The notes: generated by a model from the letters alone, not told the origin. Shown: positions 9,163-19,907, counted from the stretch's first letter. The stretch is 64,000 bases of DNA from Streptomyces sp. cg36 (GCF_041080675.1 NZ_CP163520.1:6353501-6417500); one strand, 5' to 3'. A program made the numbers and translations.

Positions 9163-10811
9163 CCTCCCGTTACGCGGCCAAACCCTGGCTCGGGCAGCTC
9201 AGCGCCGCCCAGCGGGCGCCAATCGACCCGCCCGCCAGTGTGGTGCACGCCTTCCGCGCCGCCGCCCGGCGCGCCCCCGACCGCACCGCGCTCGCCTACT
9301 TCGACGGCCGCCTCGGCTACCGCGAGGCCGACGCGCTCTCCGACTCGGTGGCCGGGCACCTCGCCGCGCGGGGCCTGCGCCCCGGCGACCGGGTCGCGGT
9401 GATGCTCCAGAACACCCCGCACTTCGTGCTGGCGCTGCTCGGCGCGTGGAAGGCGGGCGCCGTCGTCGTCCCGCTCAACCCCATGTACAAGTCGGCCGAG
9501 GTCGGCCATGTGCTGGGGGACGCCGGGGCCACCGCGCTGATCTGCTCCGACCGGGCGTGGGAGGCGTATCTGCGGGACACGGCGGCCGGTTCGCCGGTCG
9601 AGACCGTGCTCACCGCGTGCGAGCTCGACCTCCAGAGCCGCGACGACCCGCGCGTACTGGACTTCGAGCGGCTGGCGCACCCGGCGGACACCGACGACCT
9701 GCTGACCGCAGCCCGGCTCGGCCTGGCCGCGCCCGAGCTGCCCGGTCCCGGGCCCGGCGACACCGCGCTGATCAGCTACACCTCCGGGACCAGCGGCACC
9801 CCCAAGGGCGCCATGAACACCCACGGCGCCATCACCTACAACGCCGAGCGCCAGCGCACCGGACACCCCGTGCCCGAGGGCGCGGCCTACTTCGCGCTCG
9901 CCCCGCTCTTCCACATCACCGGCATGGTCTGCCAGCTCGCGGTGTGCGCCGCCAACGCCGGGACCCTGGTCCTGGCCTACCGCTTCCACCCCGGTGTGGT
10001 CCTGGACGCCTTCACCGAGCACCGGCCCGCGTACACCGTCGGCCCCTCCACCGCCTTCATGGCGCTGGCGGCGGCGCCCGGGGTGACGCGCGACCACTTC
10101 GCCTCCTTCCGGGTGATCTCCTCGGGCGGCGCGCCGGTGCCGCCCGCGCTGGTGGAACGCTTCCGCGCCGCCTTCGGGCACTACATCCGCAACGGGTACG
10201 GGCTCACCGAGTGCACCGCCCCCTGCGCCTCGGTGCCGCCCGAGAAGGAGGCGCCCGTCGACCCGGTCTCCGGCACCCTCTCGGTGGGGGTGCCCGGCCC
10301 CGAGACGGTGGTGCGGATCGTCGACGAGACGGGCGCCGAGGCCGACTTCGGAGAGCAGGGCGAGATCGTGGTATCCGGCCCGCAGGTGGTGCCCGGCTAC
10401 TGGCGCCGCCCCGAGGCCACCGCCGAGACCTTCCCCGGCGGTGAACTGCGCACCGGGGACATCGGGTTCATGGACCGCGACGGCTGGCTCTACGTCGTCG
10501 ACCGCAAGAAGGACATGATCAACGCGTCCGGCTTCAAGGTCTGGCCGCGCGAGGTCGAGGACGTGCTCTACACCCACCCCGCGGTGCGCGAGGCCGCCGT
10601 GGTCGGGGTACCGGACCCGTACCGGGGCGAGAACGTCAAGGCGTACGTCAGCCTGCGCCCCGGCGCCGGGGCCGGGCCCGCCGAGCTCGCCGCCTACTGC
10701 GAGGAGCGGCTGGCGGCGTACAAATATCCGCGGCAGGTCGAGATCCTCCCGGAGCTTCCGAAGACGGCGAGTGGGAAGATCCTGAGACGGGAACTGCGTT
10801 CCCGCCACTAG
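9159..10811 (+). CDS. AMP-forming acyl-CoA synthetase
   Basis: A 550-residue ANL-superfamily ligase. The phosphate-binding loop SYTSGTSGTPKG is at residues 206-217, the adenine motif NGYGLTE is in the middle, the hinge TGDIGFMDRDG and DRKKDMI follow, and the catalytic lysine sits in PKTASGKILRREL at the C-terminus. It activates a carboxylic acid to the acyl-CoA, probably the entry step for the surrounding genes. It starts with an ATGA overlap with the SDR. The chain length of the substrate cannot be told. Confidence 0.92.
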   Translation: MTSRYAAKPWLGQLSAAQRAPIDPPASVVHAFRAAARRAPDRTALAYFDGRLGYREADALSDSVAGHLAARGLRPGDRVAVMLQNTPHFVLALLGAWKAGAVVVPLNPMYKSAEVGHVLGDAGATALICSDRAWEAYLRDTAAGSPVETVLTACELDLQSRDDPRVLDFERLAHPADTDDLLTAARLGLAAPELPGPGPGDTALISYTSGTSGTPKGAMNTHGAITYNAERQRTGHPVPEGAAYFALAPLFHITGMVCQLAVCAANAGTLVLAYRFHPGVVLDAFTEHRPAYTVGPSTAFMALAAAPGVTRDHFASFRVISSGGAPVPPALVERFRAAFGHYIRNGYGLTECTAPCASVPPEKEAPVDPVSGTLSVGVPGPETVVRIVDETGAEADFGEQGEIVVSGPQVVPGYWRRPEATAETFPGGELRTGDIGFMDRDGWLYVVDRKKDMINASGFKVWPREVEDVLYTHPAVREAAVVGVPDPYRGENVKAYVSLRPGAGAGPAELAAYCEERLAAYKYPRQVEILPELPKTASGKILRRELRSRH

Positions 10812-10858
10812 AACGGCGTGAAATCGCGCCCGCGGACCACGAGAGAGGTGGCGACGGC

Positions 10859-11448
10859 ATGGCCAGGACGACGGACGGGAGCGGTACGCCCGTCCCCCAG
10901 CGGCTGCTGGCCGCCGCCACCCGCCTCTTCGCCGAGAACGGGTACGACCGGACCTCGGTCCAGGAGATCGTGGAGGCGGCGGGCGTCACCAAGGGGGCGC
11001 TCTACCACTACTTCGGCTCCAAGGAGGACCTGCTCCAGGAGGTCTACGCGCGCGTGCTGCGCCTCCAGCAGGAGCGCCTGGACGCCTTCGCGGACGCGGA
11101 CGCGCCCGTCGAGCGGCGGCTGCGGGACGCGGCGGCCGACGTGGTGGTCACCACCATCGAGAACCTCGACGACGCGGCCATCTTCTTCCGCTCGATGCAC
11201 CATCTGAGCCCGGAGAAGAACAAGCAGGTACGGGTCGAACGGCGGCGCTACCACGAGCGGTTCCGGGCGCTGATCGAGGAGGGCCAGGCGGCCGGGGTGT
11301 TCGCCACGGCCACCCCGGCGGACCTGGTGGTGGACTACCACTTCGGCTCGGTCCACCACCTGTCCACCTGGTACCGGCCGGACGGCCCGCTCACCCCGCA
11401 GCAGGTCGCCGACCACCTCGCCGACCTGCTGCTGAGGGCGCTGCGGCC

Positions 11449-11452
<4 letters not shown>
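10859..11452 (+). CDS. TetR-family regulator of the acyl-CoA cluster
   Basis: A 197-residue TetR protein with the N-terminal helix-turn-helix: RLLAAATRLFAENGYDRTSV, then VTKGALYHYFGSKEDLL. The C-terminal domain is helical and ligand-binding. It follows the ligase gene by 47 nt with GAGAGGTGG before the ATG, so it is probably in the same transcript. Its last codon shares CTAG (11449-11452) with the stop of the convergent acyl-CoA dehydrogenase. The likely operators are at 8340-8355 and 13740-13755. Confidence 0.9.
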
Positions 11453-12663
<1,211 letters not shown>

Positions 12664-12671
12664 GCGGGGGT

Positions 12672-13697
12672 TCAGCCTTCCTGCGACTGGAGGGTGGTGA
12701 GGCCGTGGTCGATGAAGACGGGGACGAGGTCGCCGATGCGGTCGAAGCCCGCGCCGACGGTCTGGCCCAGGGTGTACCGGTAGTGGATGCCCTCCAGGAT
12801 CACGGCGAGCTTGAACCAGGCGAAGGCCGTGTACCAGGAGATGGCCGAGGTGTCCCGGCCCGAACGGGCGGCGTACCGCTCGATCAGCTCGGCGGGCGTG
12901 GGGTGTCCGGCGGCCCCGGCCGTGGTGGAGACCGGGGAGTCGCGCACCTCCAGCGGGGCGCTGTACATGACCAGCAGTCCGAGGTCGGTGAGCGGGTCGC
13001 CGAGGGTCGACATCTCCCAGTCGAGCACCGCGTTGATCCGGTCGTCCTCGCCCACCAGGACGTTGTCGAGCCGGTAGTCGCCGTGGACGATCGCGGGGGC
13101 GGGGGAGCGGGGAAGCGCCCGGCCGAGCGCCGCGTGCAGCTCGTCGATCCCGGCCAGCTCCCGGTTGCGGGAGGCGTCGAGCTGCTTGCCCCAGCGCCGC
13201 AGCTGGCGGTCGAGGAAGCCGTCGGGCCGCCCGAAGTCGCCCAGGCCCACCGACTCGGGGTCCACCGCGTGCAGCTCGACCAGGGTGTCCACCAGGCCGA
13301 GCAGGGCGGCCCGGGTGCGCTCGGGGCCGAGCGGGGCCAGCTGCTCCGCCGTGCGGTACGGGGTGCCGGGCACGTACTCCATGACGTAGAACGGCGATCC
13401 GATCACCGACTCGTCCTCGCACAGCAGCACCGGCTCGGGCACCGGCACTGAGGTGGGGTGCAGGGCGCTGATCACCCGGTGCTCGCGCTTCATGTCGTGG
13501 GCGGTGGCCAGAACGTGCCCCAGCGGCGGGCGCCGGACCACCCACCGGCCGCTCCCGTCGGTCACGATGTACGTGAGGTTGGACCGGCCGCCCTCGATCA
13601 GCCGGGCGCTCAGCGGCCCGGTCACGAGCCCGGGGCGGACGCGGTCGAGATGGGCGCGCAGCCGCTCCGGGTCGATGCCTGGCGGGACTGTGCTCAT
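12672..13697 (-). CDS. APH-like phosphotransferase (ACAD10/LvaA-type kinase)
   Basis: A 341-residue aminoglycoside-phosphotransferase-fold protein. The catalytic loop HGDYRLDN and the metal-binding VLDWEMSTLGDP are intact, and the N-terminal EGGRSNLTY glycine loop is present. Kinases of this type beside acyl-CoA dehydrogenases phosphorylate the 4-hydroxyl of 4-hydroxyacyl-CoA (LvaA in Pseudomonas, ACAD10/11 in mammals) rather than antibiotics. GGAGG precedes the ATG. It leads the kinase/dehydrogenase operon behind a TetR-type operator. Confidence 0.88.
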   Translation of the reverse strand: MSTVPPGIDPERLRAHLDRVRPGLVTGPLSARLIEGGRSNLTYIVTDGSGRWVVRRPPLGHVLATAHDMKREHRVISALHPTSVPVPEPVLLCEDESVIGSPFYVMEYVPGTPYRTAEQLAPLGPERTRAALLGLVDTLVELHAVDPESVGLGDFGRPDGFLDRQLRRWGKQLDASRNRELAGIDELHAALGRALPRSPAPAIVHGDYRLDNVLVGEDDRINAVLDWEMSTLGDPLTDLGLLVMYSAPLEVRDSPVSTTAGAAGHPTPAELIERYAARSGRDTSAISWYTAFAWFKLAVILEGIHYRYTLGQTVGAGFDRIGDLVPVFIDHGLTTLQSQEG

Positions 13698-13739
13698 GGC
13701 GGGCTACCTCCGGGAACGGCGATCGTGTCACCGACACGC

Positions 13740-13755
13740 TACCGACCAGTCGGTA
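13740..13755. promoter_or_regulatory. TetR-type operator before the kinase operon
   Basis: TACCGACCAGTCGGTA is symmetric except for its two central bases and ends 43 nt before the kinase ATG on the minus strand. Its complement matches the site at 8340-8355. The two sites bracket the cluster at its outward-facing promoters. Confidence 0.68.
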
Positions 13756-13820
13756 TGTCGTCCAGACGTCTGTCCGGCGAGACGCGGTTCCCCAGGGGGT
13801 TCCGGGCGCGGCCCGGCCGC

Positions 13821-14138
13821 TCAGACCAGGACGGCCACCGCGAAGCAGGACAGCGCCGCCACGCAGGCGACCGCGGCGACCGCCTCGGTGCCGCGCAGCA
13901 GCGGGGGCCGGGCGGTGCGGGTCAGGGCCTGGATGCGCCGGTGCGCCACGACCAGGAACGCCAGCCACACCAGGGCGCCCAGGGAGACCGCCACCAGCTC
14001 GGCGGCGCCCGTCCCGTGCCGCAGGGTCTGCTTGGCGGCGAGCACCGCCGCCACCGTGCACGAGAGCGTCGTGCGCCGCCACGCCAGCCGGGTCCGCTCC
14101 GGCTGGAGGCCGGGGTCGCGGTGCGGGGCGCCCGTCAC
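13821..14138 (-). CDS. DUF202 membrane protein (second of pair)
   Basis: A 105-residue protein with about three hydrophobic segments (TTLSCTVAAVLAAK, LVAVSLGALVWLAFLVV and the C-terminal AVAAVACVAALSCFAVAVLV). PERTRLAWRRT before the first segment is the DUF202 signature. The GTG start overlaps the stop of the preceding DUF202 gene (GTGA), so the two are coupled and probably form one membrane complex. Function unknown. Confidence 0.8.
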   Translation of the reverse strand: MTGAPHRDPGLQPERTRLAWRRTTLSCTVAAVLAAKQTLRHGTGAAELVAVSLGALVWLAFLVVAHRRIQALTRTARPPLLRGTEAVAAVACVAALSCFAVAVLV

Positions 14139-14527
14139 CCGGCCCAGCCGAAGACGACCACCACCACCATGACCACCGCGACCGCCGCCACCGCCACGCT
14201 CAGCAGCGTCGGGAAGCGCGACACCGGCAGGTCCTCGCCGCGCCGCATCGCCCGCTCGCAGCGCACCCAGTGGTTGACGGCCCGCAGCGCGCACAGCACC
14301 CCGGCCGCCAGCAGCGCGAGCGCGAGCCCGACGCGCAGGCCCCGGCGCAGGTCGGGCAGGAACTGGTCGACCGCGAAACCACCGCCCACCAGGGCGAGCG
14401 AGGTACGGATCCAGGCCAGGAAGGTGCGCTCGTTGGCGAGCGAGAACCGGTAGTCCGGGGTCTCGCCCTCCTCGCCGATGCGCTGCGGCGCGAACCACAG
14501 CCGCAGGGTCTGCGCGATGCTGATCAC
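14135..14527 (-). CDS. DUF202/YidH-like membrane protein
   Basis: A 130-residue protein with three membrane segments and the DUF202 motif LANERTFLAWIRTSLALVG. No Shine-Dalgarno sequence is visible; instead TAGTGT lies 6 nt before the GTG, which suggests a leaderless mRNA. It is coupled to a second DUF202 gene downstream. Paired small DUF202 proteins are common in actinobacteria; their role is unknown. Confidence 0.82.
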   Translation of the reverse strand: MISIAQTLRLWFAPQRIGEEGETPDYRFSLANERTFLAWIRTSLALVGGGFAVDQFLPDLRRGLRVGLALALLAAGVLCALRAVNHWVRCERAMRRGEDLPVSRFPTLLSVAVAAVAVVMVVVVVFGWAG

Positions 14528-14550
14528 ATTTGCACACTACCCGCAGCGGA

Positions 14551-15087
14551 TCATCCGGCCCGGTGCGCGCGCAGCCGCCGGTACGCGTCGAGCCCGTCCG
14601 GCACCCACTCCCACTCCGTCAGCCGCCGCTCCACCTCGGCCTCGGGCAGGAAGCCGTGCCAGGCGACCTCCTCGGCCTGCGGATCCACCGGCAGCGTGCA
14701 GCGCACCTCGTACACCGCCGACCACCAGGTCTGCCGCCCGTCCGCCCCGCCCTCGTAGAGGAACCTGAAGAGCGGTACGGGCCGGGGCAGCCCGCAGACG
14801 CCCAGCTCCTCCTCGGCCTCGCGCAGGGCCGCCTCGTCATAGCTCTCGCCCGCGCCGACCACCCCGCCCACGAACATGTCGTACAGGGAGGGGAAGACCA
14901 GCTTGGTCGGGGTGCGGCGGTGCACGAAGAGCCGGTCCTCGGCGTCCCGGGCGAGCACGAAGACGCAGCGGTGGCGCAGCCCCCGGGCGTACGCCTCGCC
15001 GCGCGGCGCCCGGCCCACCACGTGGTCGTGCTCGTCCACGATGTCCAGGATCTCTTCGGCCGGGTCCGGGGGAGTGGGGCGCGTCAT
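14551..15087 (-). CDS. Nudix hydrolase (YfcD-like)
   Basis: A 178-residue Nudix protein. The Nudix box runs from residue 75 (GVVGAGE, then REAEEELG), with all the metal-binding acidic residues. The layout (HRCVFVLARD then FVHRRTPTK before the box) resembles YfcD/isopentenyl-diphosphate-isomerase-like Nudix enzymes. It should hydrolyse a nucleoside-diphosphate-linked or similar pyrophosphate. The ATG is at 15087. Confidence 0.88.
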   Translation of the reverse strand: MTRPTPPDPAEEILDIVDEHDHVVGRAPRGEAYARGLRHRCVFVLARDAEDRLFVHRRTPTKLVFPSLYDMFVGGVVGAGESYDEAALREAEEELGVCGLPRPVPLFRFLYEGGADGRQTWWSAVYEVRCTLPVDPQAEEVAWHGFLPEAEVERRLTEWEWVPDGLDAYRRLRAHRAG

Positions 15088-15140
15088 GCCCCCATCCAAC
15101 CCCACCGCCCGCGGGGTGTCAGCGGGGCGCCGGCCGTCCG

Positions 15141-16034
15141 TCAGTGCGGCTGGAGGTCGCGCACCCGCTCCTTGGCCCCGGAGCCGGACGGCATCGCCGG
15201 GTGCAGCCCGAGGAGCACGATCCCGGCCACGATGGCCGCCAGCCCGCTCGCCTCCCACGCCAGCGCGCCCGCGTCGGTGCGCAGCCGGTCCCCGAGGAAC
15301 CCCACCCCGCAGGCGATCCCGGCGAGCGGCTGGGCGGCCGTCAGGGCGGGCAGCGACATCCGCAGCGGGGCCGTCTCGAAGGCGCTCTGCACCAGGATCA
15401 GGCCGGTCACGCCCAGCGCGATCACCCCGTAGGGCTGCCAGCCGGTCAGCAGGTGCGCCCAGCCGTGGGCGGTCAGCCGCTCGCCGCTGACCCGGGTGAG
15501 GGCGTCCTGGAGCCCGTACAGCAGGCCCGCCGCCACCGCGAGCAGGGTGGGTCCGGCGCTCAGCCGGGAGCGTTTGGCGGCCACGGTGAGCACCAGCGCG
15601 GTGCCGACCACGATCCCGACGATCAGCCAGTGCCGCAGCGGCCCGGCGACGTCGTTCCCGCCGCGCGGCTGCCCGGCCACCATGAACGCGGTCACCCCGC
15701 CCGCCAGGAGGGTGATCCCCGCCCAGCCCTGGCGGCCCAGGGACTGCTTGGTCTGCCAGCGCGACAGCGCCATCGCGAAGAACAGATTGGTCGCGAGCAG
15801 CGGCTCCACCTGGGAGACCTCGCCCTGCCCCAGCGCCAGCGCGCCCAGCACCATGCCCGCCACCATCAGACCCATGCCCGCCAGCCACCGGGGCACCCGG
15901 ACCAGGTCGAGCAGCAGCCGGGGCGAGAGGAAGTCACTCAGGGGGGCGTGCTGGGCGGCGTTCTGCTGGAGCACGAACCCGAAGCCCAGACAGCAGGCCG
16001 CGCCCACGGCGAGAGCGAGGACGAGTACCGACAC
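15141..16034 (-). CDS. DMT-superfamily membrane transporter
   Basis: A 297-residue protein with about nine or ten hydrophobic segments in two EamA-like halves, and GFVLQQNAAQHAP after the first helix, typical of actinobacterial 'multidrug DMT transporter permease' proteins. The start is a GTG at 16034 with TTGAGGTG upstream; an in-frame GTG at 16043 overlaps that Shine-Dalgarno sequence and is less likely. Substrate unknown. Divergent from the TPR-like gene. Confidence 0.82.
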   Translation of the reverse strand: MSVLVLALAVGAACCLGFGFVLQQNAAQHAPLSDFLSPRLLLDLVRVPRWLAGMGLMVAGMVLGALALGQGEVSQVEPLLATNLFFAMALSRWQTKQSLGRQGWAGITLLAGGVTAFMVAGQPRGGNDVAGPLRHWLIVGIVVGTALVLTVAAKRSRLSAGPTLLAVAAGLLYGLQDALTRVSGERLTAHGWAHLLTGWQPYGVIALGVTGLILVQSAFETAPLRMSLPALTAAQPLAGIACGVGFLGDRLRTDAGALAWEASGLAAIVAGIVLLGLHPAMPSGSGAKERVRDLQPH

Positions 16035-16387
16035 GTCGTACACCTCAAGTGCGGGCCGGGGGTGCGAACTTGCTTGAGGGTAGCGCTCCCCGCGATCGGG
16101 CGCCTCCCGAGTACCCCCGCGGGGCGTCCCCGGACCGCGCATTCGGCCCAGTTTCAGGTCCCGCCTCCGCTCCTGATCCCGGTCCGGCTTCCGGCTCTGC
16201 GTCCGGCCCCGCTTTCGGCCCCGTTCCCGGCCGCGGGCGCCGGGCCCGTCCGCGCGGTTCGCGGCACCCTCCGCGGGGCCGTGCCCCGGTGGGCGGTCCG
16301 GGCGGGCGCGGGCCCGTCCGGCGGTGGCGGGGGCAAAGCCGGGTGCGCGGTGGCAAGTTGCCCCCGGTCCAACCTTGACGAGGAGCC
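16035..16387. other. GC-rich divergent intergenic region
   Basis: 353 bp between two divergent starts. It is low-complexity, with repeated TCCGGC-type hexamers around 16180-16220 and no convincing ORF by codon pattern. Promoters for both genes should lie here, but I cannot place -10/-35 hexamers with confidence. Confidence 0.5.
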
Positions 16388-17446
16388 TTGGGTACCGCTT
16401 TGCTGTCCGCGATCAACCTGTCACTCGTCCCACCGGCCCCAACAGCCACACCGGCCCAGCCCCCATCCACGACGACCCCATGGGAAGTACCGCGGATGCC
16501 CCCGCCCCCGCCTCCGCTCGGACGGCCCCGCCGAAGGGGCGGCCGAGCCCATGACCCGGCGCTCGACGACGTCGAACTCATCGACGTCCGCGCCCAGTTG
16601 GCGCAGGGTCGGTGGACCCGGGTCCGCTCGCTGCTGGCCGCGACCGGCGACGACTGGGACCGCCGGGGCCACCGTCTCACCGTGCTGGGCGAGCCGGGCA
16701 CCTCCGCCGCCTGGGCCCGGGAGTGGCTGCTCGCCGAGCCGGACAGCGCGGACGCGGCGGCCCTGTACGCCTGCGCCCTGGTCTCGCGCGCCCTCATCGG
16801 CAAGGCCCGCGACGAGAGCGCCCGCGACGCCTGTCTGGAGGCGGCCAGACTGGCCCCCGCCGACCCCACCCCGTGGCTGGCCCTGCTCGCGCTCTCCCGC
16901 ACCCGCGGCTCGGACAACGAGACCGAGCAGATCTTCGCGGAGGTGTGCGCCCGCCACCCCGACCACCACCACGCCCACCATCTGATGGCCGCCCGGCTGG
17001 CCGAGCGGCGTCCGGGCGACGGGGCCGACCCGATGCACGAGGTGTACGCGTTCGCCGCGGCCTCCGTCTCGCGCGCCCCCGCCGACTCCCCGCTCGCCCT
17101 GCTCCCGCTGGTCGCCCACGCCGAGCGGTACCGGGTGCTGGCGGCGGCGGGCGCGGCCCCGGGCGACCCGGTCGACTCCGCGCACTGGACCGGCCGCCGC
17201 GCCCAGCAGGTGATCCGGTCGGCGTTCGACTGGTGGCTGGAGTGGGAGCGCGAGGACCACCCGCGCGCCGGGGTCGACCTGAACTTCCTCGCCCACGCCA
17301 AACACTGCGAGGGCCGCCCGGCCGAGGCCGCCGCCCTCTTCCACCGCATCGGGCGGCACTTCACGCCCGCCCCCTGGTCGTACCCGGACCGGGACCCGTA
17401 CCGCGCCTTCCAGGCCGCCCGCGACGCCGCCCTGGGCACCGCCTAG
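16388..17446 (+). CDS. TPR-like conserved hypothetical protein
   Basis: A 352-residue soluble protein. After a Pro-rich linker (about residues 15-50) it consists of helical repeats with tetratricopeptide-like spacing (ALYACALVSRALIGKARDES, then LEAARLAPADPTPWLALLAL). The proposed TTG start has GAGGAG only 2 nt upstream; the in-frame TTG at 16400 is an alternative. No enzymatic motif is seen. It probably serves as a protein-interaction scaffold (inference). Confidence 0.72.
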   Translation: MGTALLSAINLSLVPPAPTATPAQPPSTTTPWEVPRMPPPPPPLGRPRRRGGRAHDPALDDVELIDVRAQLAQGRWTRVRSLLAATGDDWDRRGHRLTVLGEPGTSAAWAREWLLAEPDSADAAALYACALVSRALIGKARDESARDACLEAARLAPADPTPWLALLALSRTRGSDNETEQIFAEVCARHPDHHHAHHLMAARLAERRPGDGADPMHEVYAFAAASVSRAPADSPLALLPLVAHAERYRVLAAAGAAPGDPVDSAHWTGRRAQQVIRSAFDWWLEWEREDHPRAGVDLNFLAHAKHCEGRPAEAAALFHRIGRHFTPAPWSYPDRDPYRAFQAARDAALGTA

Positions 17447-17560
17447 CCCCACCCGCGACACCCCCGCAGGACCCCGTAGCAGCACGTGAAGACCCGCAAG
17501 GAAGCCCCGTACCGCCCTCGGCCCCACCCCCGCGCCCCCGTCGAAAGGCCCACCCCCGCC

Positions 17561-19081
17561 ATGTCGAGCGACACCAGCGAGATCCGTACGTACAAGGGAC
17601 AGGAGAGAGCCCTGCGGGCCGACCGGCTCGGCACCTCCGGGCTGCTGCTCTCGGTGCTCGCGGCGAGCGCCCCGCTGATGGTGGTCGCCGGCGTCATGCC
17701 CACCACGTACGGCGTGATGGGCATCGTCGGCCAGCCCCTGCTCTTCCTCATCCTCGGCGCCGTCCTGGCCCTGTTCAGCTTCGGGTACGCGGAGATGAGC
17801 CGCCACGTCCACAACGCGGGCGCCTTCTACGCCTACATAGCCAGGGGCCTCGGTCCCACCGCCGGGGCGGGCGCGTCCTTCGTGGCGCTGGTCGCCTACA
17901 GCACCCTCCAGGTCGGCATCTACGGCATGTTCGGCTTCGAGGCGTCCAGCCTCTGCGCCACCTACCTCGACGTCGAGATCGCCTGGTGGATCCCGGCCAT
18001 GGCGGCGGTCGCCGCGGTCGGCGTGCTCGCCTGGCTGAAGATCGACCTCAACGCCAAGGTGCTCGGCGTACTGCTGGTCATCGAGGTGGCGCTGGTCGTG
18101 GTCTTCGACTTCGCCGCCGTCGCCGACCCGGCCCGCGAGGGGCTCTCGCTGCACGCGTTCAACCCGTCCACGCTGGGCGGCGCCGGGATCGGCACCGCCC
18201 TGTGCTTCTGCATCGCCGCGTTCACCGGCTTCGAGCAGGCCCCGGTGTACGCGGAGGAGACCAGCCGACCCCATCTGGTCGTCTCGCGGGTGATGTTCCT
18301 GGCCGTCGGCTTCAGCGCCGTCTTCTTCGCGTTCAGCTCCTGGGCGCTGAACGTGGCCGCCGGCCCGTCCGGCATCGTGGACGCCGCCCGCAAGGACGGC
18401 CCTGGGCTGCTGTTCGGGCTCACCGAGGACCGGCTCGGCACCACCTTCACCGATGTGCTGCACGTGCTCTTCGTGACCGGCATGTTCGCCGCGCTGCTCA
18501 GCTTCCACAACGTCGTGGCCCGCTATGTCTTCGCCATGGGCCGCGAGGGCCTGCTGCCCGCCGCCTTCGGCCGGACCAACCACAGCAGCGGCGCCCCCGG
18601 CAGCGGCTCGCTCCTGCAGAGCGCGATCTCGCTGGTGGTCGTGGCCGCCTTCGCCCTCACCGACGACAAGCCCAAGGGCGACCCGACCGCGGCCGTGCTG
18701 CACCTGTTCACCTGGATGGGCAACGTGGGCGCGCTCGGCGTGATCGTGCTGATGGCCGCCGCCAGCTTCGCCGTCATCGCCTTCTTCGTACGCCGGGGAG
18801 CGGCCGGGGCCCAGGTGTGGCGGCTGCTCGCCTCCGGCATCGCCGGGATCGCGCTCCTGGTGATCGCGGTCTACACGGTGAAGGACTTCGACGTCCTGGT
18901 GGGCGCGGGCCCCGACTCCGCGCTCAGCTGGATCCTCCCCTCGATCATCGCGCTCGCCCTGGTGGGCGGGGTGGCGTACGGGCTGGTGGTGCGGGCGGTG
19001 CGGCCCGAGGCGCACGCCCGGATCGGGCAGGGCAACGAGGCGTTCCAGCTGGAGAAGGCGGCGGGGCTCGACCGGGTCTAG
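17561..19081 (+). CDS. APC-superfamily amino-acid permease
   Basis: A 506-residue transporter with about 12 membrane segments. The first segment LLLSVLAASAPLMVVAGVMP and the later GFEQAPVYAEET region are typical of the APC superfamily. The chosen ATG (17561) begins just before the conserved N-terminal region; a GTG at 17486 would add a basic, Pro-rich 25-residue tail and lacks a good ribosome-binding site. Substrate unknown. Confidence 0.87.
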   Translation: MSSDTSEIRTYKGQERALRADRLGTSGLLLSVLAASAPLMVVAGVMPTTYGVMGIVGQPLLFLILGAVLALFSFGYAEMSRHVHNAGAFYAYIARGLGPTAGAGASFVALVAYSTLQVGIYGMFGFEASSLCATYLDVEIAWWIPAMAAVAAVGVLAWLKIDLNAKVLGVLLVIEVALVVVFDFAAVADPAREGLSLHAFNPSTLGGAGIGTALCFCIAAFTGFEQAPVYAEETSRPHLVVSRVMFLAVGFSAVFFAFSSWALNVAAGPSGIVDAARKDGPGLLFGLTEDRLGTTFTDVLHVLFVTGMFAALLSFHNVVARYVFAMGREGLLPAAFGRTNHSSGAPGSGSLLQSAISLVVVAAFALTDDKPKGDPTAAVLHLFTWMGNVGALGVIVLMAAASFAVIAFFVRRGAAGAQVWRLLASGIAGIALLVIAVYTVKDFDVLVGAGPDSALSWILPSIIALALVGGVAYGLVVRAVRPEAHARIGQGNEAFQLEKAAGLDRV

Positions 19082-19172
19082 GCACCCCTGGCGGGCACGG
19101 CGGATCTGACGGAACGGTGACGGAGCGCCGCGGCCCCTGGTGTCCGGGGGCCGCCGGTGCTCGAATCGGAGG

Positions 19173-19907
19173 GTGAACCCCGAACCACCCCCGCCCCCCG
19201 ACGCCGAGAGCACCCCGGTGGGCCGCCGGATCGTGCTCGGCATGCTCGGCCTCGGCGTCGCCACGGTGGCCGCCGCCCCGGTCCTCCAGCGCGGCCTGGA
19301 GTCGTTCCTGGGCGCCGCCGCCGGCAAGGACCCCACCGGCCTCACCGGGCTGCTGCCCAACGGCGGCGGCTTCCGCTACTACTCGGTCGCCGCCTCCGTA
19401 CCCCACCGCGGCGCCGCCGACTACCGGCTCACCGTCGACGGTCTGGTCGACCGCCCGGCCACCTACACCCTGGACGCGCTGCGGGCGCTGCCGCAGACCC
19501 GGCTGGTGCGGGACGTGCAGTGCGTGACGGGGTGGCGGGTGCCCGGCACCCCGTTCTCGGGGGTGCGGCTGTCCCGGCTCCTGGACGCCGCGGGGGTGCG
19601 GCCGGGGGCCGGGGCGGTCCGCTTCACCTGCTTCGACGGCACGTACACCGAGAGCCTCACCCTCGAACAGGCCCGCCGCGACGACGTGCTGGTGGCCCTG
19701 GGCATGCGGGACAAGCCGGTGTCGCACGCGCACGGCGGCCCGGTCCGCCTCTACGTGGCGCCCATGTACTTCTACAAGTCGGCGAAATGGCTCTCCGGGA
19801 TCACCGTGACGGGCACGGCGCGGCCGGGATTCTGGGAGGAGCGGGGCTATGACATCGACGCCTGGGTCGGCCGGTCCAATGGGCGCCAGGACCACCCCAC
19901 GAGCTGA
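19173..19907 (+). CDS. Molybdopterin-dependent oxidoreductase (sulfite-oxidase fold)
   Basis: A 244-residue protein of the YedY/sulfite-oxidase type. VQCVTGWRVPG provides the molybdenum-ligating Cys, and SHAHGGPVRLYVAPMYFYKSAK completes the cofactor pocket. The N-terminus (GRRIVLGMLGLGVATVAAA) is an RR-containing membrane anchor or Tat-like signal, so the enzyme probably faces outside. The exact start is uncertain: the GTG at 19173 directly abuts GGAGG and a GTG at 19217 is possible. It overlaps a cytochrome b gene, its likely electron partner. Confidence 0.87.
   Translation: MNPEPPPPPDAESTPVGRRIVLGMLGLGVATVAAAPVLQRGLESFLGAAAGKDPTGLTGLLPNGGGFRYYSVAASVPHRGAADYRLTVDGLVDRPATYTLDALRALPQTRLVRDVQCVTGWRVPGTPFSGVRLSRLLDAAGVRPGAGAVRFTCFDGTYTESLTLEQARRDDVLVALGMRDKPVSHAHGGPVRLYVAPMYFYKSAKWLSGITVTGTARPGFWEERGYDIDAWVGRSNGRQDHPTS

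Noticed and set aside
16043..16079. CCTCAAG and CTTGAGG near the DMT transporter start, as a possible SoxR box
   Set aside because: The half-sites are 23 nt apart, whereas SoxR boxes have an 18-bp dyad with 4 nt between such halves, and one half is simply the ribosome-binding site of the transporter gene.
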